Positions 32,117-40,316 of a stretch of 64,000 nucleotides of DNA are shown here, piece by piece. The notes beneath the pieces were generated by a model. It was not told the origin of the DNA. It ran no database searches and saw only the letters and a list, made by a program, of their open reading frames with translations. Numbering within the stretch: the first letter of the stretch is position 1; every line of letters begins with the position of its first letter. Source of the DNA: Planctomycetota bacterium (GTDB taxonomy: Bacteria > Planctomycetota > UBA8742 > UBA2392); contig JAHBYA010000007.1 of NCBI GenBank assembly GCA_019636195.1, positions 112,508-176,507 of the forward strand, read 5' to 3'. The translations under genes were made by a program, and so were the position numbers.

Positions 32117-32863
32117 CTACAGCCGCCCGTCGTGCATCCGGAGTTGCCGGCGGGTGCGGCCGGCGATGTGCTCGTCGTGCGTAACGATCAGGAACGTCTT
32201 GCCCAGTTCCCGGTTGAACTGCTCGATCAGCACAAAGATTTCGTCGGCGGTCTTGCTGTCCAGGTTGCCCGTCGGCTCGTCACAGAAGACCACGGCGGGC
32301 TCGTTAATCAGGGCGCGCGCCAGCGCCACGCGCTGCTTTTCGCCGCCCGACAGCCGGCTGGGCACGTGGGTCAGTCGCCCGCCCAGCCCGACGCGTTCAA
32401 GCAGCTCAATGGCGCGCTTTTCGGTGGCGGCCGCGGTGCGCATCCATTGGGTGGCGCCGGCGCCGATGCGTGCGGGCATGAGCACGTTTTCAAGGGCTGT
32501 GAATTCGGGCAGCAGGTGGAACGACTGGAAAACAAACCCGAACTCGCGGTTGCGCACGCGCGCGGCGGCCTCGGGCCCCAGTGCGGTTAGGTTCTTGCCG
32601 CGATAGAAGACCTCGCCGCTGGTCGGGGTGTCCAGCAGGCCCAGCAGGTGCAGCAGTGTGGATTTGCCGGTGCCCGAGGCGCCGACAATGCCCGCGATCT
32701 CGCCCTGGATCAGGGCGAAGTTGACCTCGCGCAGCACATGCAGCTCGATCTCGCCGGACTTGAAAACGCGCGAAAGGTTGCGGCACTCCAGGATCACGGA
32801 ATCACTGGTCGGGGTTTGCGGGCTGGCGGCTGGGGATTCGGGCGACTCAACCTGGTCCTGCAT
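32117..32863 (-). CDS. ABC transporter ATPase, LolD/MacB type
   Basis: 248 residues. A Pro/Ser-rich N-terminus of 30 residues precedes a typical LolD/MacB/FtsE-class NBD: 'GASGTGKSTLLHLLGLLDTP', Q-loop 'FVFQSFHLLPEFTALENVLM', signature 'RLSGGEKQRVALARAL', Walker B 'VVFCDEPTGNLDS', 'LIVTHDEHIA'. Members energise lipoprotein sorting (LolCDE) or MacB-type export. The ATG 32863 is preceded by AGGAAGGAAG; a TTG start 11 codons earlier overlaps the upstream stop. No permease gene adjoins, so the partner (LolC/E or MacB-like) is elsewhere. Assignment to Lol rather than another export system is inference, supported by the lipoproteins and Lnt nearby. Confidence 0.85.
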   Translation of the reverse strand: MQDQVESPESPAASPQTPTSDSVILECRNLSRVFKSGEIELHVLREVNFALIQGEIAGIVGASGTGKSTLLHLLGLLDTPTSGEVFYRGKNLTALGPEAAARVRNREFGFVFQSFHLLPEFTALENVLMPARIGAGATQWMRTAAATEKRAIELLERVGLGGRLTHVPSRLSGGEKQRVALARALINEPAVVFCDEPTGNLDSKTADEIFVLIEQFNRELGKTFLIVTHDEHIAGRTRRQLRMHDGRL

Positions 32864-32892
32864 CGGGCTTCCTTCCTGGGCAACCTGGCGCG

Positions 32893-33861
32893 TCAAACCG
32901 CGAACCGCAAAGCCTTTGCGCCCTGATACGTCCCGCGGCGTTTGAGTTCAGCGCTGATCATGGCGTAGATTTTCATTTTGCTGACGCCCCACACCGGGGC
33001 GACCACGCCGCTGTCGCTGACCTCGCCCACAAGGCGCTGCATCCATACGCCGGGCGGCATGCGCTCAATGCAGTCGGCGGCCAGCTTCACGTGCTGCTCA
33101 AGCGTGAGTACTTCAAACTCGCCGCGCTCAAACTCGCGTGCCATGGCGGTGTTTTCGTACACATAGCAGTGGTGAAACTTCACGCTGTCCGGGCCCAGGC
33201 GCGCGCACTCGTTGATGCTGGCGTGGATCATCGCCTCGTTTTCGCCGGGCAGGCCCGCAATCAGGTGCAAGCACAGGTGCACGTCGGGGGCGTGGCGGCG
33301 GGTCAGCGCCACGGCGGCCACGGTCTCGGCGTGCGTGTGCGCGCGGTTTACGCGGTATGCCGTTTCGTCGTGCATGGTCTGCATGCCGTACTCGATGGCA
33401 ATGTAGCGGCCCGCGCGGGCGTACGACTGGATCAGTTCCAGTTTCTCGCGGTCGATGCAGTCGGGCCGCGTGCCAATCGACATACCCACCACGTCCGGCA
33501 CGCCGAGCGCCTCGTCGTACAGGGCCTTGAGCTTCTTCACGGGCGCGTATGTGTTGGTGAAGGTCTGGAAGTAGGCCAGAAACTTGCCCGCCCCGAAGCG
33601 CTCGCGATAAAACGCCTTTCCGCGCTCAAGCTGCTCTGAAACACGCGTCACGCCGCTGCGCAATGCCGGGCTGAAACTCACGTTGTCGCAAAACGTACAG
33701 CCGCCCGTGGCCTTGCTGCCGTCAATGTTGGGGCAGGTAAACCCGGCGTCGATCGTCAACTTGTACGCGGGTTCACCAAACAGGCGCTTCATCAGCCGCC
33801 CGAAAGGTTGGTAGTATGGCGGCTGGGCCAGGTCCGTCTGCTCGAGAAGCTGCATGTTCAT
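32893..33861 (-). CDS. Radical SAM protein, YhcC/TIGR01212 family
   Basis: 322 residues from ATG 33861. 'YKLTIDAGFTCPNIDGSKAT' and 'GGCTFCDNVSFSPA' hold the cluster-binding cysteines in the TIGR01212 spacing. 'TYAPVKKLKALYDEAL', 'GMSIGTRPDCI' and 'IEYGMQTMHD' are also family-typical, and 'HLIAGLPGENEAMI' follows. The exact reaction of this family is not established to my knowledge. The start codons (33861, or 33855) overlap head-to-head with the start of the divergent lipoprotein gene at 33854/33860, so each gene's promoter must lie inside the other. A TATACT on the minus strand about 8 bases before the ATG could be a -10 giving a leaderless mRNA. Confidence 0.9.
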   Translation of the reverse strand: MNMQLLEQTDLAQPPYYQPFGRLMKRLFGEPAYKLTIDAGFTCPNIDGSKATGGCTFCDNVSFSPALRSGVTRVSEQLERGKAFYRERFGAGKFLAYFQTFTNTYAPVKKLKALYDEALGVPDVVGMSIGTRPDCIDREKLELIQSYARAGRYIAIEYGMQTMHDETAYRVNRAHTHAETVAAVALTRRHAPDVHLCLHLIAGLPGENEAMIHASINECARLGPDSVKFHHCYVYENTAMAREFERGEFEVLTLEQHVKLAADCIERMPPGVWMQRLVGEVSDSGVVAPVWGVSKMKIYAMISAELKRRGTYQGAKALRFAV

Positions 33862-34627
33862 GCGACACGCGAGTATAGTCCTGCTGCTGTTGCTGCTAGG
33901 GGGGTGCGCGACGGTGGGCAACTACGTCGCCGCGCCGATTGAGCCCGCGCGCCTGCCCGAATACACCCTTGAGCTTGAAGTGCGCGGCCAGCCTGAGTGG
34001 GACGAAGACCGTTATGAGGTGAGCCTGGGCTTTGAGCTGCGGGCCAAGGATGAGTTTTCGTACAACGCGGTCGTGCAGGAGATTGTGCAGGAGGTGGTCT
34101 ATACGCGCTACGACGGGCGCGAGATTCGCGAAACGTTGACGCTGGTAGAGGCCTTCAAGCTGACGCGAATCGGCTATGACGACGGCGGGCGGGTGGTGTA
34201 TCGGCTGCCGAGCTTCCAGCGCGACAGGCACTACGAGCGCGGCTACCTGAGTGTCGGCCCGATGATCGAGACGGTGGATGTGTGGCGTGTCGTGCGCTTT
34301 TACCCGGGGTACGTGGAAGGCGCGGACTGGACCACGCTGGGTTTTGCACACCTGCCCCAGAACCGCACGGGCAGCATTGTCACGGACATCCCCGACAACT
34401 TCAATGAAACGCACCAGCGCAACCACGAGCTGAAGGGCGCCGTACTGCAGGACCACCGCGACAACGCGCGCTGGTACCACATGCGCTACCGCTGGTACCG
34501 CGAAAGCACCGGCGGCCGGCCGCAGGCCACGTTCACGTTCGTCAAGTACAAGCGCCCCGCCGACGAGCCTGAGTGGCTCAGCAACACCCTCAACCACGGC
34601 GTAAGGCACGCCAGCGCCGGCGAGTAG
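33854..34627 (+). CDS. Lipoprotein of unknown function
   Basis: 257 residues (255 if ATG 33860 is used). The signal peptide 'MRHASIVLLLLLLGGC' ends in a lipobox L-G-G-C; lipidation at this Cys would place it in the envelope. The mature protein is rich in beta-strand-like segments and aromatic residues ('YTLELEVRGQPEWDEDRYEV', 'WRVVRFYPGYVEGADW', 'WYHMRYRWYRES'). No family recognised. The 5' end overlaps the divergent radical SAM gene. GAGAAG precedes the first ATG. An acetyltransferase gene follows 7 bases after the stop and may be co-transcribed. Confidence 0.8.
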   Translation: MFMRHASIVLLLLLLGGCATVGNYVAAPIEPARLPEYTLELEVRGQPEWDEDRYEVSLGFELRAKDEFSYNAVVQEIVQEVVYTRYDGREIRETLTLVEAFKLTRIGYDDGGRVVYRLPSFQRDRHYERGYLSVGPMIETVDVWRVVRFYPGYVEGADWTTLGFAHLPQNRTGSIVTDIPDNFNETHQRNHELKGAVLQDHRDNARWYHMRYRWYRESTGGRPQATFTFVKYKRPADEPEWLSNTLNHGVRHASAGE

Positions 34628-34634
34628 GAACCGC

Positions 34635-35135
34635 ATGCGCCTGCGCAGGGAAGAAGCTGCTGATGTCGCCGCCATTCGGGCAGTGAATCTCGCCGCGTTT
34701 CCCAAACCTGCTGAGGCCGACCTTGTTGACAGGCTACGGGGCCATGTTGACCCCTTCATTTCTCTGGTTGCCGACGACGGTGGCGTGGCCGGGCACATTC
34801 TGTTCACGCCCGTGCATATCGGCGCGCGGACCGCACTGGCGCTGGGGCCCATGGCTGTGCTGCCCGCCCGGCAGCGTCACGGCATCGGTGGCAAACTGAT
34901 TCGCGCCGCGCTGGACGCATGCCTTGCCGCGGGCCATGACCTTGTGTTTGTGCTCGGTCACCCCGAGTATTACCCGCGCTTTGGCTTCAAGCCGACCCGG
35001 CCCTTTGGTATCCGCTGCGAGTTTGAAGTACCGGCCGACGTCTTCATGCTGGCCGAGCTGCGCGCCGGTGCAGCGGCCGGTATCAGCGGCATCGTGCGCT
35101 ACCACGACCTGTTCAAAGCTGTTGACGGATCATGA
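34635..35135 (+). CDS. GNAT-family N-acetyltransferase (YhbS-like)
   Basis: 166 residues. The acetyl-CoA-binding core 'LGPMAVLPARQRHGIGGKLI' (R-x-x-G-x-G) is followed by 'RAALDACLAAGHDLVFVLGH' and 'YYPRFGFKPTRPFGI', the arrangement of the YhbS-like branch. Substrate unknown; the branch includes small-molecule and protein acetyltransferases. It follows a lipoprotein gene by 7 bases and converges with the 35150-36256 gene. Confidence 0.88.
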   Translation: MRLRREEAADVAAIRAVNLAAFPKPAEADLVDRLRGHVDPFISLVADDGGVAGHILFTPVHIGARTALALGPMAVLPARQRHGIGGKLIRAALDACLAAGHDLVFVLGHPEYYPRFGFKPTRPFGIRCEFEVPADVFMLAELRAGAAAGISGIVRYHDLFKAVDGS

Positions 35136-35149
35136 CCACCGGCAGCCGG

Positions 35150-36256
35150 CTAGCCGGCGTTGCGGATCAGTTCATAGATATCTGACACTCGCTGATAGCC
35201 AACGAACTCGCCGTACTCTTCGCTTACGCCGGCTTCTGTGACCATCCAGACTTCGCCAACCTTCTTGAGCTTTACCGCAATGGCTCGCATCAGATTCGTG
35301 CTGCCCGCATACATTACCTTGAACCAGACCGTGTGAATGTTCTCCTCGACACTGACCATCGGCTCGACCAGTGAGTGGTCTGGCTGCTCCTTCAGCGGGT
35401 AGTAAAGCTCGACCTTCTTTTTGGTTTCACCCGTGAAGTCCGCGGTGTACAGCTCTTCGTGAAGTCTCATGAGCCCCGCAAAATTTCGGGCATGTCCTTC
35501 AAGCACCAGCTTCTCGCGACGCGGCAACAATCCTTCCAGCAGAGTGCGGGCAGCGGACTCGGGAGTGTCCTGGCGAACAGTGGCAAGTTTGTATGTGCAT
35601 TCGGCACGGCGCCGAAGCATGTAGAGGGATGTCAACACAGGGGGGACAGTTGCCTCGTAGTCGACTTTAGCTTCATCTTCGTCGTCGGCTCCTCGCTCAG
35701 CAATCGCAAGCTCCGAGATTCGCCACTTGCCGTCGTTACCTTTCGTGCAGGTCAGACGGTACAGGGTGGTTTCGGTACCGACTTCTTCATTCCAGGTCCA
35801 CTTCACTGTCTGCTGCACTCGTATGCGCGTCACGCCGTTCTCCACAGTGGTCGCAAGACGAGTAGTGACGGGAGGGTTCTGCTTGCGATTGCGGGCCTGC
35901 TCTGCGTTCCTTTCAGCCTCAAGGCGCCTGCCTTCAACGAGGTGCTTGAACGCGTCTTCGGTCAGCAGGGTCTTGGCGTCAGCGTCAATGGCCTTGTTGA
36001 CAGCGTCGATCCAGCGGCCAAGAACGGCATCTTCCGCCTGCTGGTTAGCCGGCCGCGAGTCCGTAATCCTGATCCAGCTATCCACCAGTGCTTCTGGCGA
36101 GGATTGGTCGTGGGGCTTTGCCAGCTCGCAGCTCACCTTGAATTTCTCTGTGGAGTCGCCCTCGACTTTCATGACAAAACCCGCAGGGGCGTCCTCTTGT
36201 GCAATCACCTGAGCGACTGCCAAACAAAGCACAACAACAGCAAACGTCGTACGCAT
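35150..36256 (-). CDS. Secreted protein of unknown function
   Basis: 368 residues. A signal peptide ('MRTTFAVVVLCLAVAQVIAQ') and a strong Shine-Dalgarno (GGAGAGG) support the start. The mature chain is helical and charged with two similar-looking halves: 'TTLYRLTCTKGNDGKWRISE' and 'HTVWFKVMYAGSTNLMRAIA' each sit in a strand-rich block followed by a K-W or K-V-G-E-V-W segment. This suggests two NTF2-like or similar small domains. The nucleotide composition is noticeably more even (less GC-rich third positions) than in the neighbours. No family recognised; it stands alone between convergent and divergent genes. Confidence 0.8.
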   Translation of the reverse strand: MRTTFAVVVLCLAVAQVIAQEDAPAGFVMKVEGDSTEKFKVSCELAKPHDQSSPEALVDSWIRITDSRPANQQAEDAVLGRWIDAVNKAIDADAKTLLTEDAFKHLVEGRRLEAERNAEQARNRKQNPPVTTRLATTVENGVTRIRVQQTVKWTWNEEVGTETTLYRLTCTKGNDGKWRISELAIAERGADDEDEAKVDYEATVPPVLTSLYMLRRRAECTYKLATVRQDTPESAARTLLEGLLPRREKLVLEGHARNFAGLMRLHEELYTADFTGETKKKVELYYPLKEQPDHSLVEPMVSVEENIHTVWFKVMYAGSTNLMRAIAVKLKKVGEVWMVTEAGVSEEYGEFVGYQRVSDIYELIRNAG

Positions 36257-36361
36257 GGCACCTCTCCGAACTGGTTGCCTTGAGTCTTACCATTCACGGA
36301 AGCGATTGTCTCCCCCACACCCGCCTTGCCAACGATCGGGCAGACGGCTAAGACCCTTGGT

Positions 36362-37687
36362 ATGAACGAGGAATTCCACTACAAGGGCGGCGAGCTGTAC
36401 TGCGAAAACGTGCCCGTCACGCGCGTCGCGGAGCGCATCGGCACGCCCGTTTACATCTACAGCGTCAACCACTTCACCCGGCAGGCGCAGTCCATCGCGA
36501 CGGCCTTTGCCGAGGTTAACCCGCTGGTCTGCTACAGCGTCAAGGCCAACAGCAACCTGGGCCTGCTGCGCGCGATGGCGCTGGCCGGCACGGGCTTTGA
36601 CGCGGTCAGCAAGGGCGAAGTCTATCGCGCGCTGCGCGCGGGTGCTGAGCCGCAGAAGATCGTGTTTGCCGGCGTAGGCAAGCAGGCCGATGAAATCGAC
36701 TACGGCCTGCAGCAGGGCATTTTGATGTTCAATGTTGAGTCGGAAGCCGAGCTTGAGTTGATCAGCAAGGTTGCCGGCAAGCGCAAGGCCGAGGCCCCGA
36801 TTGCGCTCAGGCTCAACCCGGACGTTGACCCCAAGACCCACAAGTACATCGCCACCGGCAAGCGCGAGAACAAATTCGGCATCGACCTTGATCGCGCCGA
36901 GAAGTGCCTGGCGCGCATCCGCGAGTTGAAGAACCTGCGGCTGCGCGGCATTCACATCCACATCGGAAGCCAGATCACGCAGGCCGACCGCCACGCTGAG
37001 GCCATCGACAAGGTCACGCCGTTCATCGAAAAGGCCCGCAAAGCCGATTTCCCGCTGGAGTACCTGAACGTGGGCGGCGGCTTCGGCATCAGCTACCAGC
37101 CGGGCGAAGGGCTTGCGATCGGCGAGTTTGCCAAGGTCATGGTCCCCAAGATCAAGGCGCTGGGCTTGAAGATGCTGAGCGAGCCCGGGCGGTTCATTTC
37201 CGGCAACGGCGGCATCCTGCTGAACCGCGTGGTGTACGACAAACCCAGCGGCGACAAGAATTTCCTGATCGTGGACGGCGCGATGAACGACCTGCTGCGC
37301 CCCAGCATTTACCAGGCCTACCACCTTGCATGGCCGGTCAAGCAGGCCGGGCTTGCGGACGGCGCCGCGCTGGGCGCGAACTCGCCGCTGACCGAGGCCG
37401 CGGCCGGGAAAGACGCGGTCACCTACGACGTGGTGGGCCCGGTCTGTGAAAGCGGCGATTACTTTGCGCTTGGCCGCAAGCTGCCGCGTATGAAAGAGGG
37501 CGAGCTGCTGGCTGTGTTCAGCGCCGGGGCATACGGCTTTTCGATGTCGAGCAACTACAACACGCGCGGCCGCCCCGCCGAAGTGATCGTAAATGGCAAC
37601 GAGTACTGGGTCGCGCGCGACCGCGAGACGCTGGAGGACCAGATCCGTGGCGAACGCCTTACCCCGCGCGAAACCTGGAAAGCCTGA
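36362..37687 (+). CDS. lysA: Diaminopimelate decarboxylase
   Basis: 441 residues. PLP lysine in 'VCYSVKANSNLGLLRAM', 'GIHIHIGSQI', 'YLNVGGGFGISY', 'LSEPGRFISGNGG' and 'GPVCESGDYFALGRKLP' (active-site Cys-Glu-Ser). Fold-type III PLP enzyme, last step of lysine synthesis from meso-DAP. ATG 36362 is used; a TTG start 12 codons upstream is open but not family-like. The 3' end overlaps the FdhE-like gene by 41 bases, so the two are co-translated. No other lys/dap gene is in the window. Confidence 0.95.
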   Translation: MNEEFHYKGGELYCENVPVTRVAERIGTPVYIYSVNHFTRQAQSIATAFAEVNPLVCYSVKANSNLGLLRAMALAGTGFDAVSKGEVYRALRAGAEPQKIVFAGVGKQADEIDYGLQQGILMFNVESEAELELISKVAGKRKAEAPIALRLNPDVDPKTHKYIATGKRENKFGIDLDRAEKCLARIRELKNLRLRGIHIHIGSQITQADRHAEAIDKVTPFIEKARKADFPLEYLNVGGGFGISYQPGEGLAIGEFAKVMVPKIKALGLKMLSEPGRFISGNGGILLNRVVYDKPSGDKNFLIVDGAMNDLLRPSIYQAYHLAWPVKQAGLADGAALGANSPLTEAAAGKDAVTYDVVGPVCESGDYFALGRKLPRMKEGELLAVFSAGAYGFSMSSNYNTRGRPAEVIVNGNEYWVARDRETLEDQIRGERLTPRETWKA

Positions 37688-38453
37688 CGACGCGCTGCTG
37701 CTGGCGCTGCTCGCCGGCGACAGCGGCCTTGGCCGTTGCGGCTTGTCCGCGCTGCTTGAGCTGCGGCGGCGCCAGCGCGAGATCATGGCCGGCAGCCGCG
37801 GCGCGCTGGTCAGGCTTGAGCCCGCGGCGGCGGCGCCGTTTCTTGAGCTCGGGCAGATCGGGCGTGACTCGCCGCTGGTGGCTGATTACCACAGCCTGCT
37901 GGTGCTTGAGTTGTGCCGCCACTTCCCGGCGCACGGGCACAGCTTGCGCGGGCTGCTTGGCGCCCGGCGCAGCGGCCTTGACCTGTCAACGCTTTCCCTC
38001 TCACTTTGGCGCGAGTTCGGGCAGGACCAGTTCTTCAAGGCCGCCGATGAGCACGGCATTGACCCGCACCTGCTGGCCGCCACGTTGTGGCTTGCGCTGA
38101 AGCCCCTGTACGAGGGCGTGGCGCTCGCCCTCGCGCGGCACTTTGACCTGCCGCAGGGCGGCCGCGATTGCCCGGCTTGCGGCGGACCGCCCTGGGCGAT
38201 GTGCGAGGGCCGGCTGCGTTGCGCAGTTTGCGAAACCGCGTGGCAGGCCGTGTTGCCCGGCCCGTGGCGCGAAGTTGAGGGCCCGCAGGCCAGGGGCGCG
38301 CGGCGCCTGTACCACGCGGAGTCCGCGCAACGGATGTGCGAACTGGACGAATCTCTGTTTGAGACTGCGTTCGATCCCGGCCCGTTTATTGAACTTCTCG
38401 CGCTGCTTGAGAAGCCGCCAGTGGACACAGACCCCCCCATCGCGATTGAATAG
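37647..38453 (+). CDS. FdhE-like zinc-ribbon protein
   Basis: 268 residues from GTG 37647, which has GGAGG nine bases ahead; an ATG at 37593 would deepen the overlap with lysA and lacks such a site. The N-terminal 180 residues are helical. The C-terminal part has 'DCPACGGPPWAMCEG' then 'LRCAVCETAWQAVLP', a CxxC-x(n)-CxxC ribbon like FdhE, the protein that helps sulfurate or insert the cofactor of formate dehydrogenase. FdhE usually has more CxxC pairs, so this is a divergent or truncated relative. Its pairing with lysA and lnt is unusual and gives no clue to function. Confidence 0.65.
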   Translation: MANALPRAKPGKPDDALLLALLAGDSGLGRCGLSALLELRRRQREIMAGSRGALVRLEPAAAAPFLELGQIGRDSPLVADYHSLLVLELCRHFPAHGHSLRGLLGARRSGLDLSTLSLSLWREFGQDQFFKAADEHGIDPHLLAATLWLALKPLYEGVALALARHFDLPQGGRDCPACGGPPWAMCEGRLRCAVCETAWQAVLPGPWREVEGPQARGARRLYHAESAQRMCELDESLFETAFDPGPFIELLALLEKPPVDTDPPIAIE

Positions 38454-38459
38454 CAAAGC

Positions 38460-40316
38460 ATGCTCAAGGCCCGTGAAATCGAGCCGTTGAAAGGCAAGCC
38501 GCGCCTCAAGGTGTGGCTGTTTGGCGCGCTTTCGGGCGTGCTGCTGACCCTTTCCCAGCCGCCGCTGGACATTCCGCTGGTCGGGCTGGTCGCGCTGCTG
38601 CCGCTGCTGATTGCCTTGCCGCGCCTGTCGCCGGGCGGGTCGTGGCTGATGGGTTGGCTGGTGGGCATGCCGTACTTCTGGGTCAACCAGTGGTGGCTGG
38701 GCCAGATGGTGACCGACCCCGGCAACGAGTGGATCATCTTTGCGATGTTCGCGTTCGTGGCGACGGCGCAGGCCTGCTTTTTCGGGTTTGCGGCGATGCA
38801 GGCGCGCTGGCTATTGACGCGTCAAGGATACTGGCCGATGCTGCTGGTGCCGCTGGTCTGGCTGGGCTTTGAGTTTGCGCACGAGTTTTACACGCCCGCG
38901 CCCTACCCCTGGCTGCCGCTGGGGCTGTCGCTCGCGGACTTCACGTTGTTTGCCCAGACCGCCGATATCTGGGGCCAGTACGGCCTTACCTTTTCGTGCG
39001 TGTTTTTCGCGCTGGGCCTGAGCGTCGCGGTCGGGCTGGACGGCCCGGCGGCAAAACTCACACGCCGCACCGAGTTGGTCTTTCGCCGCGTGCTGCCGGG
39101 CGCCGCGCTGGTGCTGGTGCTGCTGGGCTGCGTGTACGGTTTTGTGCGCATCCGCCAGATTGAGGCGCGCGAAACCGGCGACGGCCCGCTGATCGCCTGC
39201 GTGCAGGGCAACCTGGCGCAGGAGGTCAAGGTCAGCAATGATCCCGAGCGCCTGCCCAAGTCGTGGGCTGAGCACATGCAACTCACCGAGCAGGGCGTGC
39301 AACAGGGCGCCGAGCTGGTGTGCTGGGCCGAGACCATGCTGTTCGGCGGCACCACCCGCGATGGCCTGATGCGCGGCAGCCCGGAACTGGCGGCGCCGTA
39401 CTTTCCCGACAACATCCCCGACCAGCGCCTGCTGAACAGCGGCTGGTACCCCGGCAACTTGCGCGCGCGCATTTACTACGACCTGAAGACGCCGATGCTG
39501 GTGGGCGCGATCACCGAGATCCCGCAGCAGGAGCGCATCCACGCCTGGAAAGACTATGAACGCGGCGGCCGCGTGTATAACACCGCGCTGCTGTATGACG
39601 CGCAGGGCAAGCCCGTTGCCAGCTACGACAAGCGCTACCTCGTGCCCGGCGGCGAGTACATACCCCTTGAGAACCTTGAACTTGCGGGCTGGGCGCCTGT
39701 CCGCGACATCGTTGAAGGTTACAGCCAGGGCCTGCAGGGCTACACCAGCCGCGTGGAGCCCGGCCTGCGCACCACCACGTTCCGGCTGCCCGGCAAGGCC
39801 GAGCGCCTGAAGGGCCGCGCGTGGGCGTTTACGACAACGATCTGTTACGAGTACGCCTGGCCCGGCTGTTACATTGAGCTGCACGAGAAGCCCGAGCGCT
39901 ACCCGGACTTTCACATCAACATCAGCAACGAGGGCTGGTTCAAGGAAAGCGCCGAGCTAGACCAGGCGGTGGACTTCTGCCGTATCCGCTGCATTGAGTC
40001 GCGCGTGCCGATGGTGCGCGCCACCAACACCGGCATCACCTGCACGATTGACGCCGCCGGCCGAGTGCGCGAGCTGTTTACCGTAAACGGCAAAGACCGC
40101 GAGGTGGGCGGCGTGATGCTCGCGCGGCCCGACGTGCTGGATGAGCCGCAGGCGACGATGTTCGTGTTGCTGGTGAACCGCGGGCTGGGCTGGCTGGGCA
40201 TGCTGCTGCTGGCGCCGGTTGCGCTGGCGATGGTGGCGGGGCGCATCCAGGAGCGCATGCGTCGCAAGCGTGTGGCGTCGGCGCAGGCGGAAGCCAAACC
40301 GGGGACCGGGTCATGA
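38460..40316 (+). CDS. lnt: Apolipoprotein N-acyltransferase
   Basis: 618 residues, longer than the usual 500-520. Seven or so N-terminal helices ('WLFGALSGVLLTLSQPPLDI', 'YPWLPLGLSLADF') lead into a nitrilase-type domain with the Glu-Lys-Cys triad: Glu in 'CWAETMLF', Lys in 'SYDKRYLVPGGEYIP', Cys in 'TTICYEYAWPG'. 'INISNEGWFKES' and 'VRATNTGI' are also typical. It adds the third acyl chain to lipoproteins in the inner membrane. Extra length comes from an insert between the Glu and Lys motifs. It fits with the lipoproteins and LolD-like ATPase in the window. It overlaps the next gene by ATGA. Confidence 0.95.
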   Translation: MLKAREIEPLKGKPRLKVWLFGALSGVLLTLSQPPLDIPLVGLVALLPLLIALPRLSPGGSWLMGWLVGMPYFWVNQWWLGQMVTDPGNEWIIFAMFAFVATAQACFFGFAAMQARWLLTRQGYWPMLLVPLVWLGFEFAHEFYTPAPYPWLPLGLSLADFTLFAQTADIWGQYGLTFSCVFFALGLSVAVGLDGPAAKLTRRTELVFRRVLPGAALVLVLLGCVYGFVRIRQIEARETGDGPLIACVQGNLAQEVKVSNDPERLPKSWAEHMQLTEQGVQQGAELVCWAETMLFGGTTRDGLMRGSPELAAPYFPDNIPDQRLLNSGWYPGNLRARIYYDLKTPMLVGAITEIPQQERIHAWKDYERGGRVYNTALLYDAQGKPVASYDKRYLVPGGEYIPLENLELAGWAPVRDIVEGYSQGLQGYTSRVEPGLRTTTFRLPGKAERLKGRAWAFTTTICYEYAWPGCYIELHEKPERYPDFHINISNEGWFKESAELDQAVDFCRIRCIESRVPMVRATNTGITCTIDAAGRVRELFTVNGKDREVGGVMLARPDVLDEPQATMFVLLVNRGLGWLGMLLLAPVALAMVAGRIQERMRRKRVASAQAEAKPGTGS

